Origin: DASZHC01 sp035938215
GTDB taxonomy: Bacteria > Verrucomicrobiota > Verrucomicrobiia > Chthoniobacterales > JAFAMB01
DNA length: 41,713 nucleotides
Direction of reading: 5' to 3'
Assembly (NCBI GenBank): GCA_035938215.1
Contig: DASZHC010000072.1
Location: 1 to 41,713 of the forward strand
This document shows positions 33,175 through 41,713 of this stretch, in pieces. Every line of letters starts with the position of its first letter. The stretch's first letter is position 1. The notes under the pieces are model-generated. The model was not told the origin of the DNA and searched no databases. It worked only from the letters and a program-made list of their open reading frames with translations. A program made the translations under genes and the position numbers.

Positions 33175-33330
33175 CGCGGCTCAGCAGAAGCGGCTCGACT
33201 GAGCTCGCCGAAGTCTTCGGCCTAGCTAAGCTAGCGTGTGATATGACCTTGGGGCTGGTGAAGGGTAGGGCGAGCCTCCCGGCAAGCCGCCTTTAGAGGT
33301 CAATGGGCGGTTTAGAGGTTGCCCTACGGT
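33175..33330. repeat. class B REP-like repeat with a CTAGCTAAGCTAGC variant
   Basis: It contains the blocks CTCGACTGAGCTCGCCGAAG, TGTGATATGACCTTGGGGCT, GGTAGGGCGAGCCTCCCGGC and CCCTACGGTGTGA. Where the copy at 29029-29209 has CCCTACCG it has GCCTAGCTAAGCTAGC. Its end includes the stop codon of the DUF4340 gene. Confidence 0.7.
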
Positions 33331-34511
33331 GTGACGGGTGAAGGGGAAGGCTTAACCTCAGGCACAGGGGTACCGGATGTTGAGGGATTAGGCGCGGGCG
33401 AGGGGCTTGGTTTAGCAAGAATCTCATCCTGCCGCTTCAGTAACTGATCCAGGTTCCAGTCGGGAACGAGATACACCCATTGTTCCAGTTTCTTTTCGCT
33501 CTCGAGACGTTGCCGAAGCTCCGCAATCTTCTTGTCGAATTCCTGATCCTTTTTCTTTTTGTCTTCGGAACTTTCGTTGGGTTCCGGCGTCCGCGCCGCA
33601 TTGAGCTGAGCGCCCACTTCGAACTTTGCATAACGCGTCTTCTCCGGACCGGATTTGCCGATTGCAAAATCGTATTTAAAGCCATCGAATGTTGTAAACC
33701 GAACGCGGAACGGCTCATTGAGTCCGGTTTCATCTGTTGAGACGGAACCCGGCCGAACATCTACAAAAGTTGGCGCGAAATTCGCCACCGCGCGGCCGAA
33801 CTGCTTCTCAAGGGTCTCTCCATCATGTGCGTCCAGCAATTTCCACTCGCCGTTGGGTGTATCGCGAATGATCTTCCAACCCCGATTGTTAGACCATGGA
33901 CTCTGCTCTATTTCTCGGAGCTCGCCGGGAGCAACGAACGTCTTGTCCAGCCAGGATCCGACGCTGATGGGATCGATGTTAGCGAAAGTCTCCGCGACGA
34001 GATAAACGCGACCCTTCGTCAGGGGATTGTAAACAAAGCGACCGGCGACTCCCCTTGTTGCATCCTCTTCCTGCTCCATCATCTTGCCGAGAATAAGGGA
34101 GCCAATACTGCTGTCGTTCTCACCCTTCAGATTTATTTCAAGGCCGGAGCCGTTACCCTGTCCAACGGCGCCGATCTTCAGCCGTTCAAACTGCGAAGGT
34201 CCGATCTCCATGTCCCGCACCGCCTTAAGCTGCCACAGTGTACGGGTCAGATCGCGGATTTTATCAAAATCGGCGGGATAGTCATTTCGTTCGGCGACCC
34301 CCCATTGATTTTGCTTCTTTTCCAAAGTAACCATCGCTGTGCTGGAACGAATCTGAATTTTCGCGATGTCGTTAATTGGCAAGCCTTGAAGAATTCTGCG
34401 GTCCGTTTTGACGTCGTTCCAGCCTGCCGACCTGGATATTTGGAAATAGACACCGGCAATGCCGAGAACGACGGCGAGAGCGAGCAAAAGAAGGAGCTGA
34501 TTTTTCTTCAT
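33324..34511 (-). CDS. DUF4340 domain protein, membrane anchored
   Basis: A 395-residue protein with an N-terminal membrane anchor (LLLLLALAVVLGIAGVYF), a repetitive beta-rich extracytoplasmic region typical of DUF4340 (IAKIQIRSSTAMVTLEKKQN, WGVAERNDYPADFDKIRDL, VYLVAETFANI), a charged helical stretch (EDKKKKDQEFDKKIAELRQR) and a Pro/Ser-rich tail. It is the last gene of the ABC operon: its start overlaps the stop of the GldG-like gene by four bases (ATGA). The family commonly follows GldG-like genes. Function unknown. Confidence 0.8.
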   Translation of the reverse strand: MKKNQLLLLLALAVVLGIAGVYFQISRSAGWNDVKTDRRILQGLPINDIAKIQIRSSTAMVTLEKKQNQWGVAERNDYPADFDKIRDLTRTLWQLKAVRDMEIGPSQFERLKIGAVGQGNGSGLEINLKGENDSSIGSLILGKMMEQEEDATRGVAGRFVYNPLTKGRVYLVAETFANIDPISVGSWLDKTFVAPGELREIEQSPWSNNRGWKIIRDTPNGEWKLLDAHDGETLEKQFGRAVANFAPTFVDVRPGSVSTDETGLNEPFRVRFTTFDGFKYDFAIGKSGPEKTRYAKFEVGAQLNAARTPEPNESSEDKKKKDQEFDKKIAELRQRLESEKKLEQWVYLVPDWNLDQLLKRQDEILAKPSPSPAPNPSTSGTPVPEVKPSPSPVTP

Positions 34512-36427
34512 CGAGCGGCGCGGCTGTAGCGTTTGAGATAGGCAAGAAGCAATCCGACGAGCGCTACAAGCACCGGCATGGCGGCAATATCGATCCACTT
34601 CAATGCGTTCTGAAGTGAGTCGATCTCGAGCCGGAGATTCTTGCGAACCTGTTTCAATTCCTGGCTGATTTGTGCCTCGTTTTCCTGGAACTTCTTGATC
34701 TCGGCTTGTTGCTCGGGCGAAAGCAGAGTTTTCTGATCAGCTTGTTTACCGGTCTGCAAGGAAGCCAATTTCTGGCGAGTCTGAGCGAGATTGTCCTGAA
34801 GCTCATCGATCTTGCTTTGGTATTTCTGCTGCGCGGCCGCCTCCATTTTGTTGACAACCACAAACGGGCGATTGCCGGACGACCGGCTGCGAATCCCAAT
34901 GAGATTGGAGTCGCCAGCAAGTTGTTCGATGCTGCTTTGGATAAAATTCAGGTTGCCGTTCGACGGTACGAAAACGGTTTGTGTCATTACCTGCTGAGCC
35001 CGTCCGGCTATCTGATCATAGGCAAAGTCAGAATCGCCAATGAGCAGCACGACCCCATCGGCCTTGGCCTCTTTCAGCGCCTCCGCCTTCGGCCTGGGTG
35101 AAGGAGAAGCACCGGCAGCGGGAGTGGGGGACGGGGATGCCTCCGTTTGATCTTTCGATTGCGGCGGCGCGCCCTGAGGGAATGCTGTTTTGAATTTGCC
35201 GCTCAACCGAATGGCGATTGGGTAGGATATATGGTCAGCTTTCAGCGTTCTCCTGACCTGGTCGCCGCCGGCTTCCAGCAAAGAGGTATCTATAAGTCCC
35301 GCCTGTGCGGAAGATTTCACAAGGATATCTTCTTTGAGACCTTCTGCCGGCTTCCCCGTGAACGCCCCGGCGAAAGGAAGCAAAAGATCATTAATCGCGG
35401 CCCCGAGTGCATCTTCCTTGTTGATGCCATCGCTTGTCACAGAGAGAATTGTTGGATCGGATTGCTGTTCATTTTCGCGCTGGATCTGGGTAGCGAAAAG
35501 AGGATCAGCGACAGCTTTGGTGTCCGAGAATTGTATTCCCCAAGCCGGGAGCAATTTGGAAAGCGTTGAACTATACTTTCCCGCTCCACCGTAAGGCCCG
35601 GCCATTCGCGCCTCGACAAAAGAATAAGGGTCAAGGAGAGCCACCATCTTTCCACCGCGAAGCAAAAACTGGTCAATAGCAAACTGTGCCTGATCGCTGA
35701 TCCCATCAGGATGCACAACCACAAGGACCGAGACGTCGTCGTCAATTGTGGCAGCTGTCAAGGGGATCTCGCGCACCGCATAGTTTTCCTTGAGCTCCGT
35801 TAGAAAAATCCATGGCTCCATGGATTGCTGGCGCTGCCGCATCATCATGGGTTGCGCTTCACGGCCCATAACGGGAAGGGCGCTCATCACGCCGATCACG
35901 GATTTTTTTGGATTCGCAACGCTCGAGATCGCCCTGGACAAATCGTACTCAAGAAGATTCTCACGGTCAGGACTCAGGTAGGGGATCGTCGTTTTTGAAT
36001 CAAGAGAGCTGATCGCCGCGCCGAGATAAATCTTGTCGGTCAAATTAAGGTTCTGACCTTCAATCCCGTCGAGATTAGCGGAATCCTCCGCATCCGAGTC
36101 AGGCTTCGGATCGAACTTTACTACTTTGATCTTACCCCGGCTGTATTGCTGGTATTCGGCCAGGAGATCCTCGACCTGCTGTGCATAAGTTCGCAACGGT
36201 ACCGGCACTGAAGCGTTGTCCTTGCTGAAGTAGAAACGTATCTCTACGGGCGTATCGAGCTTGTCGAGTATCTTCCTTGTGCCGGCCGACAGGGTGTAGA
36301 GCTTGTTTTGCGTCAGATCAGACCGAGCCTTGAAGAATCCTCCCAGAAGATTAATCGCGACGAGGATGACAAGTACGGCGGCGACGCCTGCAACGGAATA
36401 AAGGAAAGCCTCGAATTTGCCTTTCAT
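34508..36427 (-). CDS. GldG-like ABC transporter auxiliary protein
   Basis: A 639-residue protein with one N-terminal membrane helix (GVAAVLVILVAINLLGGFF), a large extracytoplasmic domain of the GldG/ABC_transp_aux type (TPVEIRFYFSKDNASVPVPL, VEDLLAEYQQYSRGKIKVVK, VLVVVHPDGIS, GGKMVALLDPYSFVEARMAG), a coiled-coil region (KIDELQDNLAQTRQKLASLQ; SQELKQVRKNLRLEIDSLQN) and a C-terminal helix (AAMPVLVALVGLLLAYLKRY). It starts four bases after the permease gene ends. In Bacteroidetes GldG belongs to a gliding-related complex; here only the family resemblance is known. Confidence 0.85.
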   Translation of the reverse strand: MKGKFEAFLYSVAGVAAVLVILVAINLLGGFFKARSDLTQNKLYTLSAGTRKILDKLDTPVEIRFYFSKDNASVPVPLRTYAQQVEDLLAEYQQYSRGKIKVVKFDPKPDSDAEDSANLDGIEGQNLNLTDKIYLGAAISSLDSKTTIPYLSPDRENLLEYDLSRAISSVANPKKSVIGVMSALPVMGREAQPMMMRQRQQSMEPWIFLTELKENYAVREIPLTAATIDDDVSVLVVVHPDGISDQAQFAIDQFLLRGGKMVALLDPYSFVEARMAGPYGGAGKYSSTLSKLLPAWGIQFSDTKAVADPLFATQIQRENEQQSDPTILSVTSDGINKEDALGAAINDLLLPFAGAFTGKPAEGLKEDILVKSSAQAGLIDTSLLEAGGDQVRRTLKADHISYPIAIRLSGKFKTAFPQGAPPQSKDQTEASPSPTPAAGASPSPRPKAEALKEAKADGVVLLIGDSDFAYDQIAGRAQQVMTQTVFVPSNGNLNFIQSSIEQLAGDSNLIGIRSRSSGNRPFVVVNKMEAAAQQKYQSKIDELQDNLAQTRQKLASLQTGKQADQKTLLSPEQQAEIKKFQENEAQISQELKQVRKNLRLEIDSLQNALKWIDIAAMPVLVALVGLLLAYLKRYSRAAR

Positions 36428-36431
36428 GCGG

Positions 36432-37163
36432 TCATGCGCGATGAGCGCGGAGAATCACGCTGGTCGTGAACAGGAAAAATCCGATCACGGATAAGAAAAA
36501 GAGAAGGTCGCGACTGTCGATCACGCCACGCTGGAAACCTTCATAGTGTGTCATCACGCCGATACCGGCGAACCCATCGATCAGCCATGCAGGCGCCCAA
36601 TTTACGACAATGTTAGTCACCGGCGGCCAGCTGCAAAGGATCAAAAACAAGCAGATGACGACCGAAAGAATGAAACTTATCACCTGATTTCGGGTGAGAG
36701 CCGAAGTCATACAGGTGATAGCGAGGAAGGCGCCGGAAATGAGGATACTCCCGCCGTAGCCAGACAGGACGCGACCGAAATCCGGATGGCCAAGATACGC
36801 CACGGTGATCACCATCGGGAACGTCAGCGCTAATGCAATCAACAGAAATACCCAGCTCGCGAGAAATTTCCCTAGAATCGCCTGCCATGGAGTTACCGGC
36901 ATCGTGAGCAGGAGTTCGATTGTTCCGAGACGAAGCTCCTCGGACCAAAGCCGCATGCCCACGGCGGGGACCAGGAACAGATACAGCCATGGATGCCAGA
37001 CAAAGAACGGTAGGAGGTCGGCCAACCCGCGGTCAAAAAAACCTCCAACCATGAATGTGAAAAACCCGGTGAGAAGGAGAAAAATGACGATGAACACATA
37101 GGCCACCGGAGAAGAAAAGTAGGCGCCCAGTTCGCGGCGAGCGATAGTCCAGATCTTTCTCAT
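36432..37163 (-). CDS. ABC-2 type permease (GldF-like)
   Basis: A 243-residue polytopic protein with about six hydrophobic segments: VAYVFIVIFLLLTGFFTFMV, PWLYLFLVPAVGM, FLASWVFLLIALALTFPMVI, GGSILISGAFLAITCMTSAL, ISFILSVVICLFLILCSW and LLFFLSVIGFFLFTTSVIL. WSEELRLGTIELLLTMPVT is the characteristic ABC-2 cytoplasmic loop. It overlaps the ATPase gene by four bases and is followed directly by the GldG-like gene. Confidence 0.88.
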   Translation of the reverse strand: MRKIWTIARRELGAYFSSPVAYVFIVIFLLLTGFFTFMVGGFFDRGLADLLPFFVWHPWLYLFLVPAVGMRLWSEELRLGTIELLLTMPVTPWQAILGKFLASWVFLLIALALTFPMVITVAYLGHPDFGRVLSGYGGSILISGAFLAITCMTSALTRNQVISFILSVVICLFLILCSWPPVTNIVVNWAPAWLIDGFAGIGVMTHYEGFQRGVIDSRDLLFFLSVIGFFLFTTSVILRAHRA

Positions 37164-38110
37164 AAGGACGATCCCCTTTCTGTATCGGGCATAGTAATCG
37201 CCCGAAAGACATCATCCAGTCGACCTTCGTCGATTGTCAGGTGCTCCACTTGCCACCTGCGCTGATGAGCCGTTTCCAACAGCTCTGGTAACAATGCGCC
37301 GGTTGGCTGAAGCCTGGCGCTTACTCGGGAATCGGATTCAACAAGCAGTTCGGATTTCGCCAGAAAGCGCATTTTTGCCAATTCAGGTTGCAGGGCCTGC
37401 CATGTCACGCCGCGCAAACCGACGACGATGGTTCCAGCAAGGGGCGCACGCGCCTTCAACTCAGCGGGCGTACCGATCGCCACGATTTTCCCTTGGTCGA
37501 TGATGATCGCCTTGGTGCATGCTGCTTCCACTTCCTCAAGGATGTGTGTTGAAAAAATGATCGCTTTGTTTTGACCCATCTGCCGGATTAGTGACCGGGC
37601 CTCATGCTTCTGATTGGGATCGAGACCATCCGTCGGCTCATCAAGGATCAACACATCCGGATCATGGATCAATGCTTGCGCAAGGCAGGTCCGGTGACGA
37701 TAGCCTTTTGAGAGCGTATCGACGCTTTGATGGAGAACAGGCTGCAAAAAACAATGTTCGACAACCTTGTCGGTCGCCTTTTTCTTCGCTGATCCATACA
37801 GGCCTCTCAATTCCGCGCAAAAGGAAAGAAAGCCAAATACCGACATATCACTGTAGATCGGCGCATTTTCCGGGAGATAGCCTATCCTGCTTTTGGTGAG
37901 TAACGGTCGATCGAGGACGTCATATCCGCAGACCGAAACCTTTCCGGCAGAAGGCGGCAAATAACCGGTAATCATGCGCATGCTTGTTGATTTGCCGGCG
38001 CCGTTTGGCCCGAGAAATCCGAGGACTTCCCCCTTCTGAACCGACAAGGAAATGTTGTCGACCGCGAGCTTAGGTCCGAAACTCTTTGTTAAATTCTCAA
38101 CGGTGATCAT
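37160..38110 (-). CDS. ABC transporter ATP-binding protein (GldA-like)
   Basis: A 316-residue ATPase powering the ABC-2 permease. Walker A is GPNGAGKST (near 40), the signature is LSKGYRHRTCLAQALIHDPD, Walker B is VLILDEPTDGLDP and the H-loop follows in IIFSTHILEEVEA. The C-terminal extension (VVGLRGVTWQALQPELAKM) is typical of ABC-2 exporters. ATG 38108-38110 starts MITVENLTKSFG; the upstream frame to 38158 has no family match. It is the first gene of the four-gene operon. Confidence 0.9.
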   Translation of the reverse strand: MITVENLTKSFGPKLAVDNISLSVQKGEVLGFLGPNGAGKSTSMRMITGYLPPSAGKVSVCGYDVLDRPLLTKSRIGYLPENAPIYSDMSVFGFLSFCAELRGLYGSAKKKATDKVVEHCFLQPVLHQSVDTLSKGYRHRTCLAQALIHDPDVLILDEPTDGLDPNQKHEARSLIRQMGQNKAIIFSTHILEEVEAACTKAIIIDQGKIVAIGTPAELKARAPLAGTIVVGLRGVTWQALQPELAKMRFLAKSELLVESDSRVSARLQPTGALLPELLETAHQRRWQVEHLTIDEGRLDDVFRAITMPDTERGSSL

Positions 38111-38244
38111 GGACGTTTTGACCGAATCGGAGGATGAGCGATTAGAAAAGCGCGACATCCAGATTTGTCAAGCGGACGGGATTGCGCAGAAAGTCGTACG
38201 CATTTAACTTTTGGAGATTTTCGCGCAGCGAATCGCAAATAGAA

Positions 38245-40305
38245 ATGGACACCGCCTATGGCACGGCAGAAGCGCTTTGGTACCCTGCTCCAGAACGGAT
38301 TGCCAGGAGTAATCTCAGGCGATTCCAGCGTTGGCTTTCCATGGAGCGCGGTATCGAACTGAAGGATGCCGGCGCGCTTTTTGACTGGTCGATTCGAGAA
38401 TCCGAAGCATTTTGGAGCGCGATCGCGGCTTTTTTCGGCGTGCGATTTCATCGCGAGCCGACTTCTGTTCTTGAGCATGGTCGGGGTCCTACGGAAACCC
38501 GTTGGTTCCCGGGCGCTACCTTGAATTACGTCGAGCATTTGCTCCGGTTCGGTCCGGAAGAAGCGGGTATGAACGATCAAGATACAGCAGTACTTTTCTG
38601 TTCGGAATACGGGACATCGGTGCCCGGATGTGTGTTGACCCGCGCGGAACTGTTGAACGCGGTCAATTGCGTCGCGGCGGGGTTGAACAGAATGGGGGTG
38701 GGCTTTGGTGATCGCGTTGTCGGATATTTACCGAACCGGCTCGAGGCTCTGGTTGCATTTCTTGCGAGCGCCAGTCTTGGCGCGATCTGGTCGAATTGTC
38801 CTCCGGAACTCTCCAGTCAGGGCGTGTTGGAACGTCTGAAGCAGATTGAGCCAAAGGTCCTAATTGCCGTCTGCAACTACCGGTATGGCGGAAAGACACA
38901 TGATCGAGCACGGGTGCTTGCTGAAATTACAGCGGGCCTGCCGACGCTCCAGCACGTGGTGATGGTTTCCCAGGACGCGGACCTGGCTGGGTATGCTACT
39001 TCGCCGCCGATATGTTCATGGACGGATCTGTTCGGGGCAGGGGATAGAGCACCTGAGCTGCATTTCCAGCCTGTGCCATTCGAGCACCCGCTTTGGATTT
39101 TGTTTTCGTCGGGAACCACGGGTACGCCAAAGCCAATTGTGCACGGGCACGGCGGAATCCTTCTGGAACACTTAAAGTCGCTGTCGTTGCATCTGGATTT
39201 GCAACCGGGTGACAAGTTTTTCTGGTTCACGAGTGCCGGTTGGATGATGTGGAATTTACTGCTATCAGGCCTCGCGCTGGGAGTTACGGTTGTTCTGTAT
39301 GACGGCAGCCCGAAGTACCCCGATTTATCAGCCTTATGGAGATTAGTTGAAAAGGAGCGAATCACCTATTTCGGCACGAGCGCGCCCTTCCTGATTGCTT
39401 GCCAAAAAGCGGGATTGGAGCCTGGCAGGGATGCCAATCTCGAATTTCTGCGGGCGATCGGGTCTACTGGTGCTCCGTTGCCGGGCGATTGTTTCAGATG
39501 GGTCTACGAGCATGTGAAAAGAGATATCTGGCTCGGCTCAGTGAGTGGGGGGACGGATCTCTGCACTGCATTCGTGCTATCTCATCCCTGGCTTCCGGTC
39601 TATCCGGAAAGGCTTCAATGCCGCGGACTGGGCGCTCCCATCGAAGCTTGGGACGAAGATGGGAAGGCTGTCTGGAACCAGGTTGGAGAACTGGTGCTCA
39701 CTGCACCAATGCCATGCATGCCGGTCTGTTTCTGGAACGATCCTGATGGTGAACGACTTTGGCAGACTTATTTCAGTTACTATCGTGGTGTCTGGAGGCA
39801 TGGCGACTGGATCGAAATCTGTTCCGAGACGGGGCAATGCGTTATCTACGGTCGATCGGACTCGACCCTGAATCGCGGCGGAGTGCGAATGGGAAGCAGC
39901 GAATTCTACAATGTCGTCGACTTGCTGCCGGAGGTCGAGGCATCCTTGGTGATCGATACGACGGAACTGAGAAGAGACGGACACTTCACCCAAGGGCAGC
40001 TGCTTTTGTTTGTCGTCCTTGGTGAACATCAATTCTTCAATGAGGAACTGGTCGGGAGAATATCTGCAAAGATCAGATCGGAGCTCTCTCCCCGTTATGT
40101 TCCCGATGCTATTTTCGCCGTCCCCGAAATACCGCTGACCTTAAATGGAAAGAAACTTGAGATACCGGTGAAACGAATCTTTCAGGGGACGCCTGCCGCG
40201 AAAGCGGTTAGTCGCGAGGCGATGAGCAATCCTGATTCGCTGCAGGCATTTGTGAGGTTGGCGGAGTCATTTCGCCACAGAGATGAAAACAACGTGAACT
40301 CCTGA
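38245..40305 (+). CDS. aacS: acetoacetyl-CoA synthetase
   Basis: Activates acetoacetate to its CoA thioester with ATP, feeding ketone-body or poly-hydroxyalkanoate metabolism. The 686-residue protein is of the usual length. It begins with the ACAS N-terminal region (LWYPAPERIARSNLRRFQRW, WFPGATLNYVEHLL), has the adenylation P-loop FSSGTTGTPKPIVHGHGG, the core VSGGTDLCTAF, WRHGDWIEI and the C-terminal YGRSDSTLNRGGVRMGSSEF. The C-terminal catalytic lysine region is LTLNGKKLEIPVKRI. ATG 38245 is chosen over 38182. The next gene follows 16 bases later. Confidence 0.93.
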   Translation: MDTAYGTAEALWYPAPERIARSNLRRFQRWLSMERGIELKDAGALFDWSIRESEAFWSAIAAFFGVRFHREPTSVLEHGRGPTETRWFPGATLNYVEHLLRFGPEEAGMNDQDTAVLFCSEYGTSVPGCVLTRAELLNAVNCVAAGLNRMGVGFGDRVVGYLPNRLEALVAFLASASLGAIWSNCPPELSSQGVLERLKQIEPKVLIAVCNYRYGGKTHDRARVLAEITAGLPTLQHVVMVSQDADLAGYATSPPICSWTDLFGAGDRAPELHFQPVPFEHPLWILFSSGTTGTPKPIVHGHGGILLEHLKSLSLHLDLQPGDKFFWFTSAGWMMWNLLLSGLALGVTVVLYDGSPKYPDLSALWRLVEKERITYFGTSAPFLIACQKAGLEPGRDANLEFLRAIGSTGAPLPGDCFRWVYEHVKRDIWLGSVSGGTDLCTAFVLSHPWLPVYPERLQCRGLGAPIEAWDEDGKAVWNQVGELVLTAPMPCMPVCFWNDPDGERLWQTYFSYYRGVWRHGDWIEICSETGQCVIYGRSDSTLNRGGVRMGSSEFYNVVDLLPEVEASLVIDTTELRRDGHFTQGQLLLFVVLGEHQFFNEELVGRISAKIRSELSPRYVPDAIFAVPEIPLTLNGKKLEIPVKRIFQGTPAAKAVSREAMSNPDSLQAFVRLAESFRHRDENNVNS

Positions 40306-40321
40306 CCTTCCTTAAATCTGA

Positions 40322-41449
40322 ATGCCTAAAGATTCTCTTCCCCGCCTCATATTCGCTTCGAGTGAGCAGTCGGCGGATATGTTTTACGCGACGAAATTCT
40401 CCGTTCCGGATCCTTTTCTGTTGCTCGAGCGTAACGGCAACAAGACGATTGTGCTCAGTGATCTCGAAATTGATCGTGGACGAAAGGAGGCAAAGGTAAA
40501 TGAGGTCGTCTCGTTGTCACAGCTCGAAGGTCCGCTGGAGAAGAAATTGAAGGGCAAGCCTCCGATTGAGCAGACGATCGCAAGTTTTCTCCGGCAGCAT
40601 CGCGTTCGCCGCGCTCTGGTTCCTTACGATTTCCCGATGGGATTAGCCTTCGAACTTGCCAAGAATCGAATAACGCTGACTCCGGCGAACGGCCTTTTCT
40701 GGCCGGAGCGCGAATTTAAGAGCGCGGAAGAGCTGAAGTCGATCGAGTTAGCGATTCGGATAACCGAAATCGGTTTGGCTCGTGGAATTGAAGTGTTGCG
40801 GGCGACCGAGATAAAACGCGGAAATCGACTTGTCTGGGGCGGCAAACCGCTTACTTCGGAAATTCTGCGTGCCGAGATTGAGATGGCAATCTTGCGCATC
40901 GGCGGCAAACCATCGGCCACAATCGTTGCTGGGGGAGAACAGGCCTGCAATCCCCATCACCGTGGGAGTGGTCCGTTAAGGGCGAATACGTTGATTATCC
41001 TGGATGTCTTTCCGCGGGAAGCCGAGTCGGGCTACTTCGGGGATCTGACTCGAACCGTTGTGAGAGGGCGGGCGAATGAAGAGCAGAAGAAGCTATGGCA
41101 CACGGTACGCGAGGCGCAGGTGTTTGCGCTCCAAAGGATTAAAGTTGGCGAATCCGGAGCATCGTTGCAGGATGAAGTGGCCGCATTTTTTGTCCAGAAA
41201 GGGTATCCAAAGGAAATTCGGAATGGTCGCTGGGTCGGATTTTTCCATGGCCTGGGTCATGGCCTGGGACTTGATATCCATGAACAACCGCGAGTTGCGA
41301 AGACCCATTTTCGAGAGGGCCAGGTGCTCACCGTCGAACCTGGGTTGTACTATCCTGGGATCGGCGGGGTGCGAATTGAAGACGACGGCGTAGTAACGGA
41401 CAAAGGGTTCAAGCTGCTGTCGAAGTTCAGGAAAGAGCTTGAGATATAA
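40322..41449 (+). CDS. M24 family metallopeptidase (Xaa-Pro aminopeptidase-like)
   Basis: A 375-residue cytoplasmic peptidase-like protein. It has a creatinase-type N-terminal domain and the M24 catalytic domain. The five metal ligands are visible: D in LIILDVFPRE, D in GYFGDLTRTVV, H in FHGLGHGLGLDIHE, E in VEPGLYYP and E in VRIEDDGVVT. Prolidase or aminopeptidase P activity cannot be told apart. It lies 16 bases downstream of aacS, so the two are probably co-transcribed. Confidence 0.88.
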   Translation: MPKDSLPRLIFASSEQSADMFYATKFSVPDPFLLLERNGNKTIVLSDLEIDRGRKEAKVNEVVSLSQLEGPLEKKLKGKPPIEQTIASFLRQHRVRRALVPYDFPMGLAFELAKNRITLTPANGLFWPEREFKSAEELKSIELAIRITEIGLARGIEVLRATEIKRGNRLVWGGKPLTSEILRAEIEMAILRIGGKPSATIVAGGEQACNPHHRGSGPLRANTLIILDVFPREAESGYFGDLTRTVVRGRANEEQKKLWHTVREAQVFALQRIKVGESGASLQDEVAAFFVQKGYPKEIRNGRWVGFFHGLGHGLGLDIHEQPRVAKTHFREGQVLTVEPGLYYPGIGGVRIEDDGVVTDKGFKLLSKFRKELEI

Positions 41450-41713
41450 TACCGGGTGGTCGGTGGTCGGCCGCCAGTGTCAGAGGTCAGGTGAGGAGCT
41501 CAAGACGACCGCTTTCGAATCAGTGATCTAATAAGACCGTTTGTCAGCCGTCCGGTTTCGTTTGTTGCGCTCAAAAGCAAAGATTTTGAAGCGGGAATTA
41601 ATTTGACCATTGAATAAGGAGTCTGGCGAGGATGGCTATCGGAAGCGGAAGTCGAGTTGGAAGCCATAAAGCCAAGGCAGTGTAGGCTCGATGCCCTCTT
41701 GTCGGAGTTTGGC
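41450..41713. other. right end, no gene seen
   Basis: 264 bases without a convincing frame. CGGGTGGTCGGTGGTCGGCC is locally repetitive. A gene may start beyond the window edge. Confidence 0.5.

Noticed and set aside
1..41713. CRISPR arrays, tRNA or rRNA genes, complete insertion sequences
   Set aside because: No regularly spaced repeats, tRNA cloverleaf, rRNA motif or transposase was seen on either strand.

Overview
The window reads as a stretch of bacterial chromosome with a degraded accessory left end (about 1-6300) followed by housekeeping and metabolic genes. Many starts lack a clear Shine-Dalgarno sequence, TTG/GTG starts occur, and convergent intergenic gaps carry REP-like palindromes. 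With a Gld-type ABC operon, a DUF4340 protein, a secreted chorismate mutase and a long lipoprotein with a pseudopilin-like tail, this suggests a soil Verrucomicrobiota (Chthoniobacterales-like) bacterium. That assignment is an inference; no rRNA or ribosomal protein is present to settle it.

Left region (1-6306): remnants of an HNH-type nuclease and an integrase-like N-terminus, then a mostly empty kilobase ending in a minus-strand terminator, a signal-peptide-bearing chorismate mutase, several small unknown genes, a SAM-dependent methyltransferase, a decayed divergent paralogue of it, and a conserved hypothetical gene that abuts the decayed copy.

Middle (6307-22770): a DUF2270 membrane protein, a 137-bp tandem repeat, a DUF1232 protein, alaS with a secreted hypothetical upstream, a Gfo/Idh/MocA oxidoreductase, a large lipoprotein, a YhaM-like HD exoribonuclease, a marR-adaptor-RND efflux operon whose promoter is covered by two palindromic operators, and mnmG.

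Origin-like region (about 22000-29000): mnmG contains a perfect 16-bp parS-like palindrome (22004-22019), and a second near-perfect copy lies just upstream (22816-22831). Next comes the complete pyruvate dehydrogenase operon (E1 alpha, E1 beta, E2) with its own E3 gene. The lpdA-dgt gap holds a cluster of DnaA-box-like 9-mers next to an AT-rich stretch. Together these suggest the chromosomal origin and centromere region. This is the most notable feature of the window, although parAB, rsmG, dnaA and dnaN are absent here.

Right region (29213-41449): a dNTP triphosphohydrolase, an MBL-fold-like protein with an altered metal motif, an orphan Tat-exported solute-binding protein, and a tightly overlapping minus-strand operon of ABC ATPase, ABC-2 permease, GldG-like auxiliary protein and DUF4340 protein. 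Plus-strand genes for acetoacetyl-CoA synthetase and an M24 aminopeptidase follow. Two families of repeats (class A around GGTAGGGTCGGATCTCCGAG and class B around GGTAGGGCGAGCCTCCCGGC) mark several gene ends.
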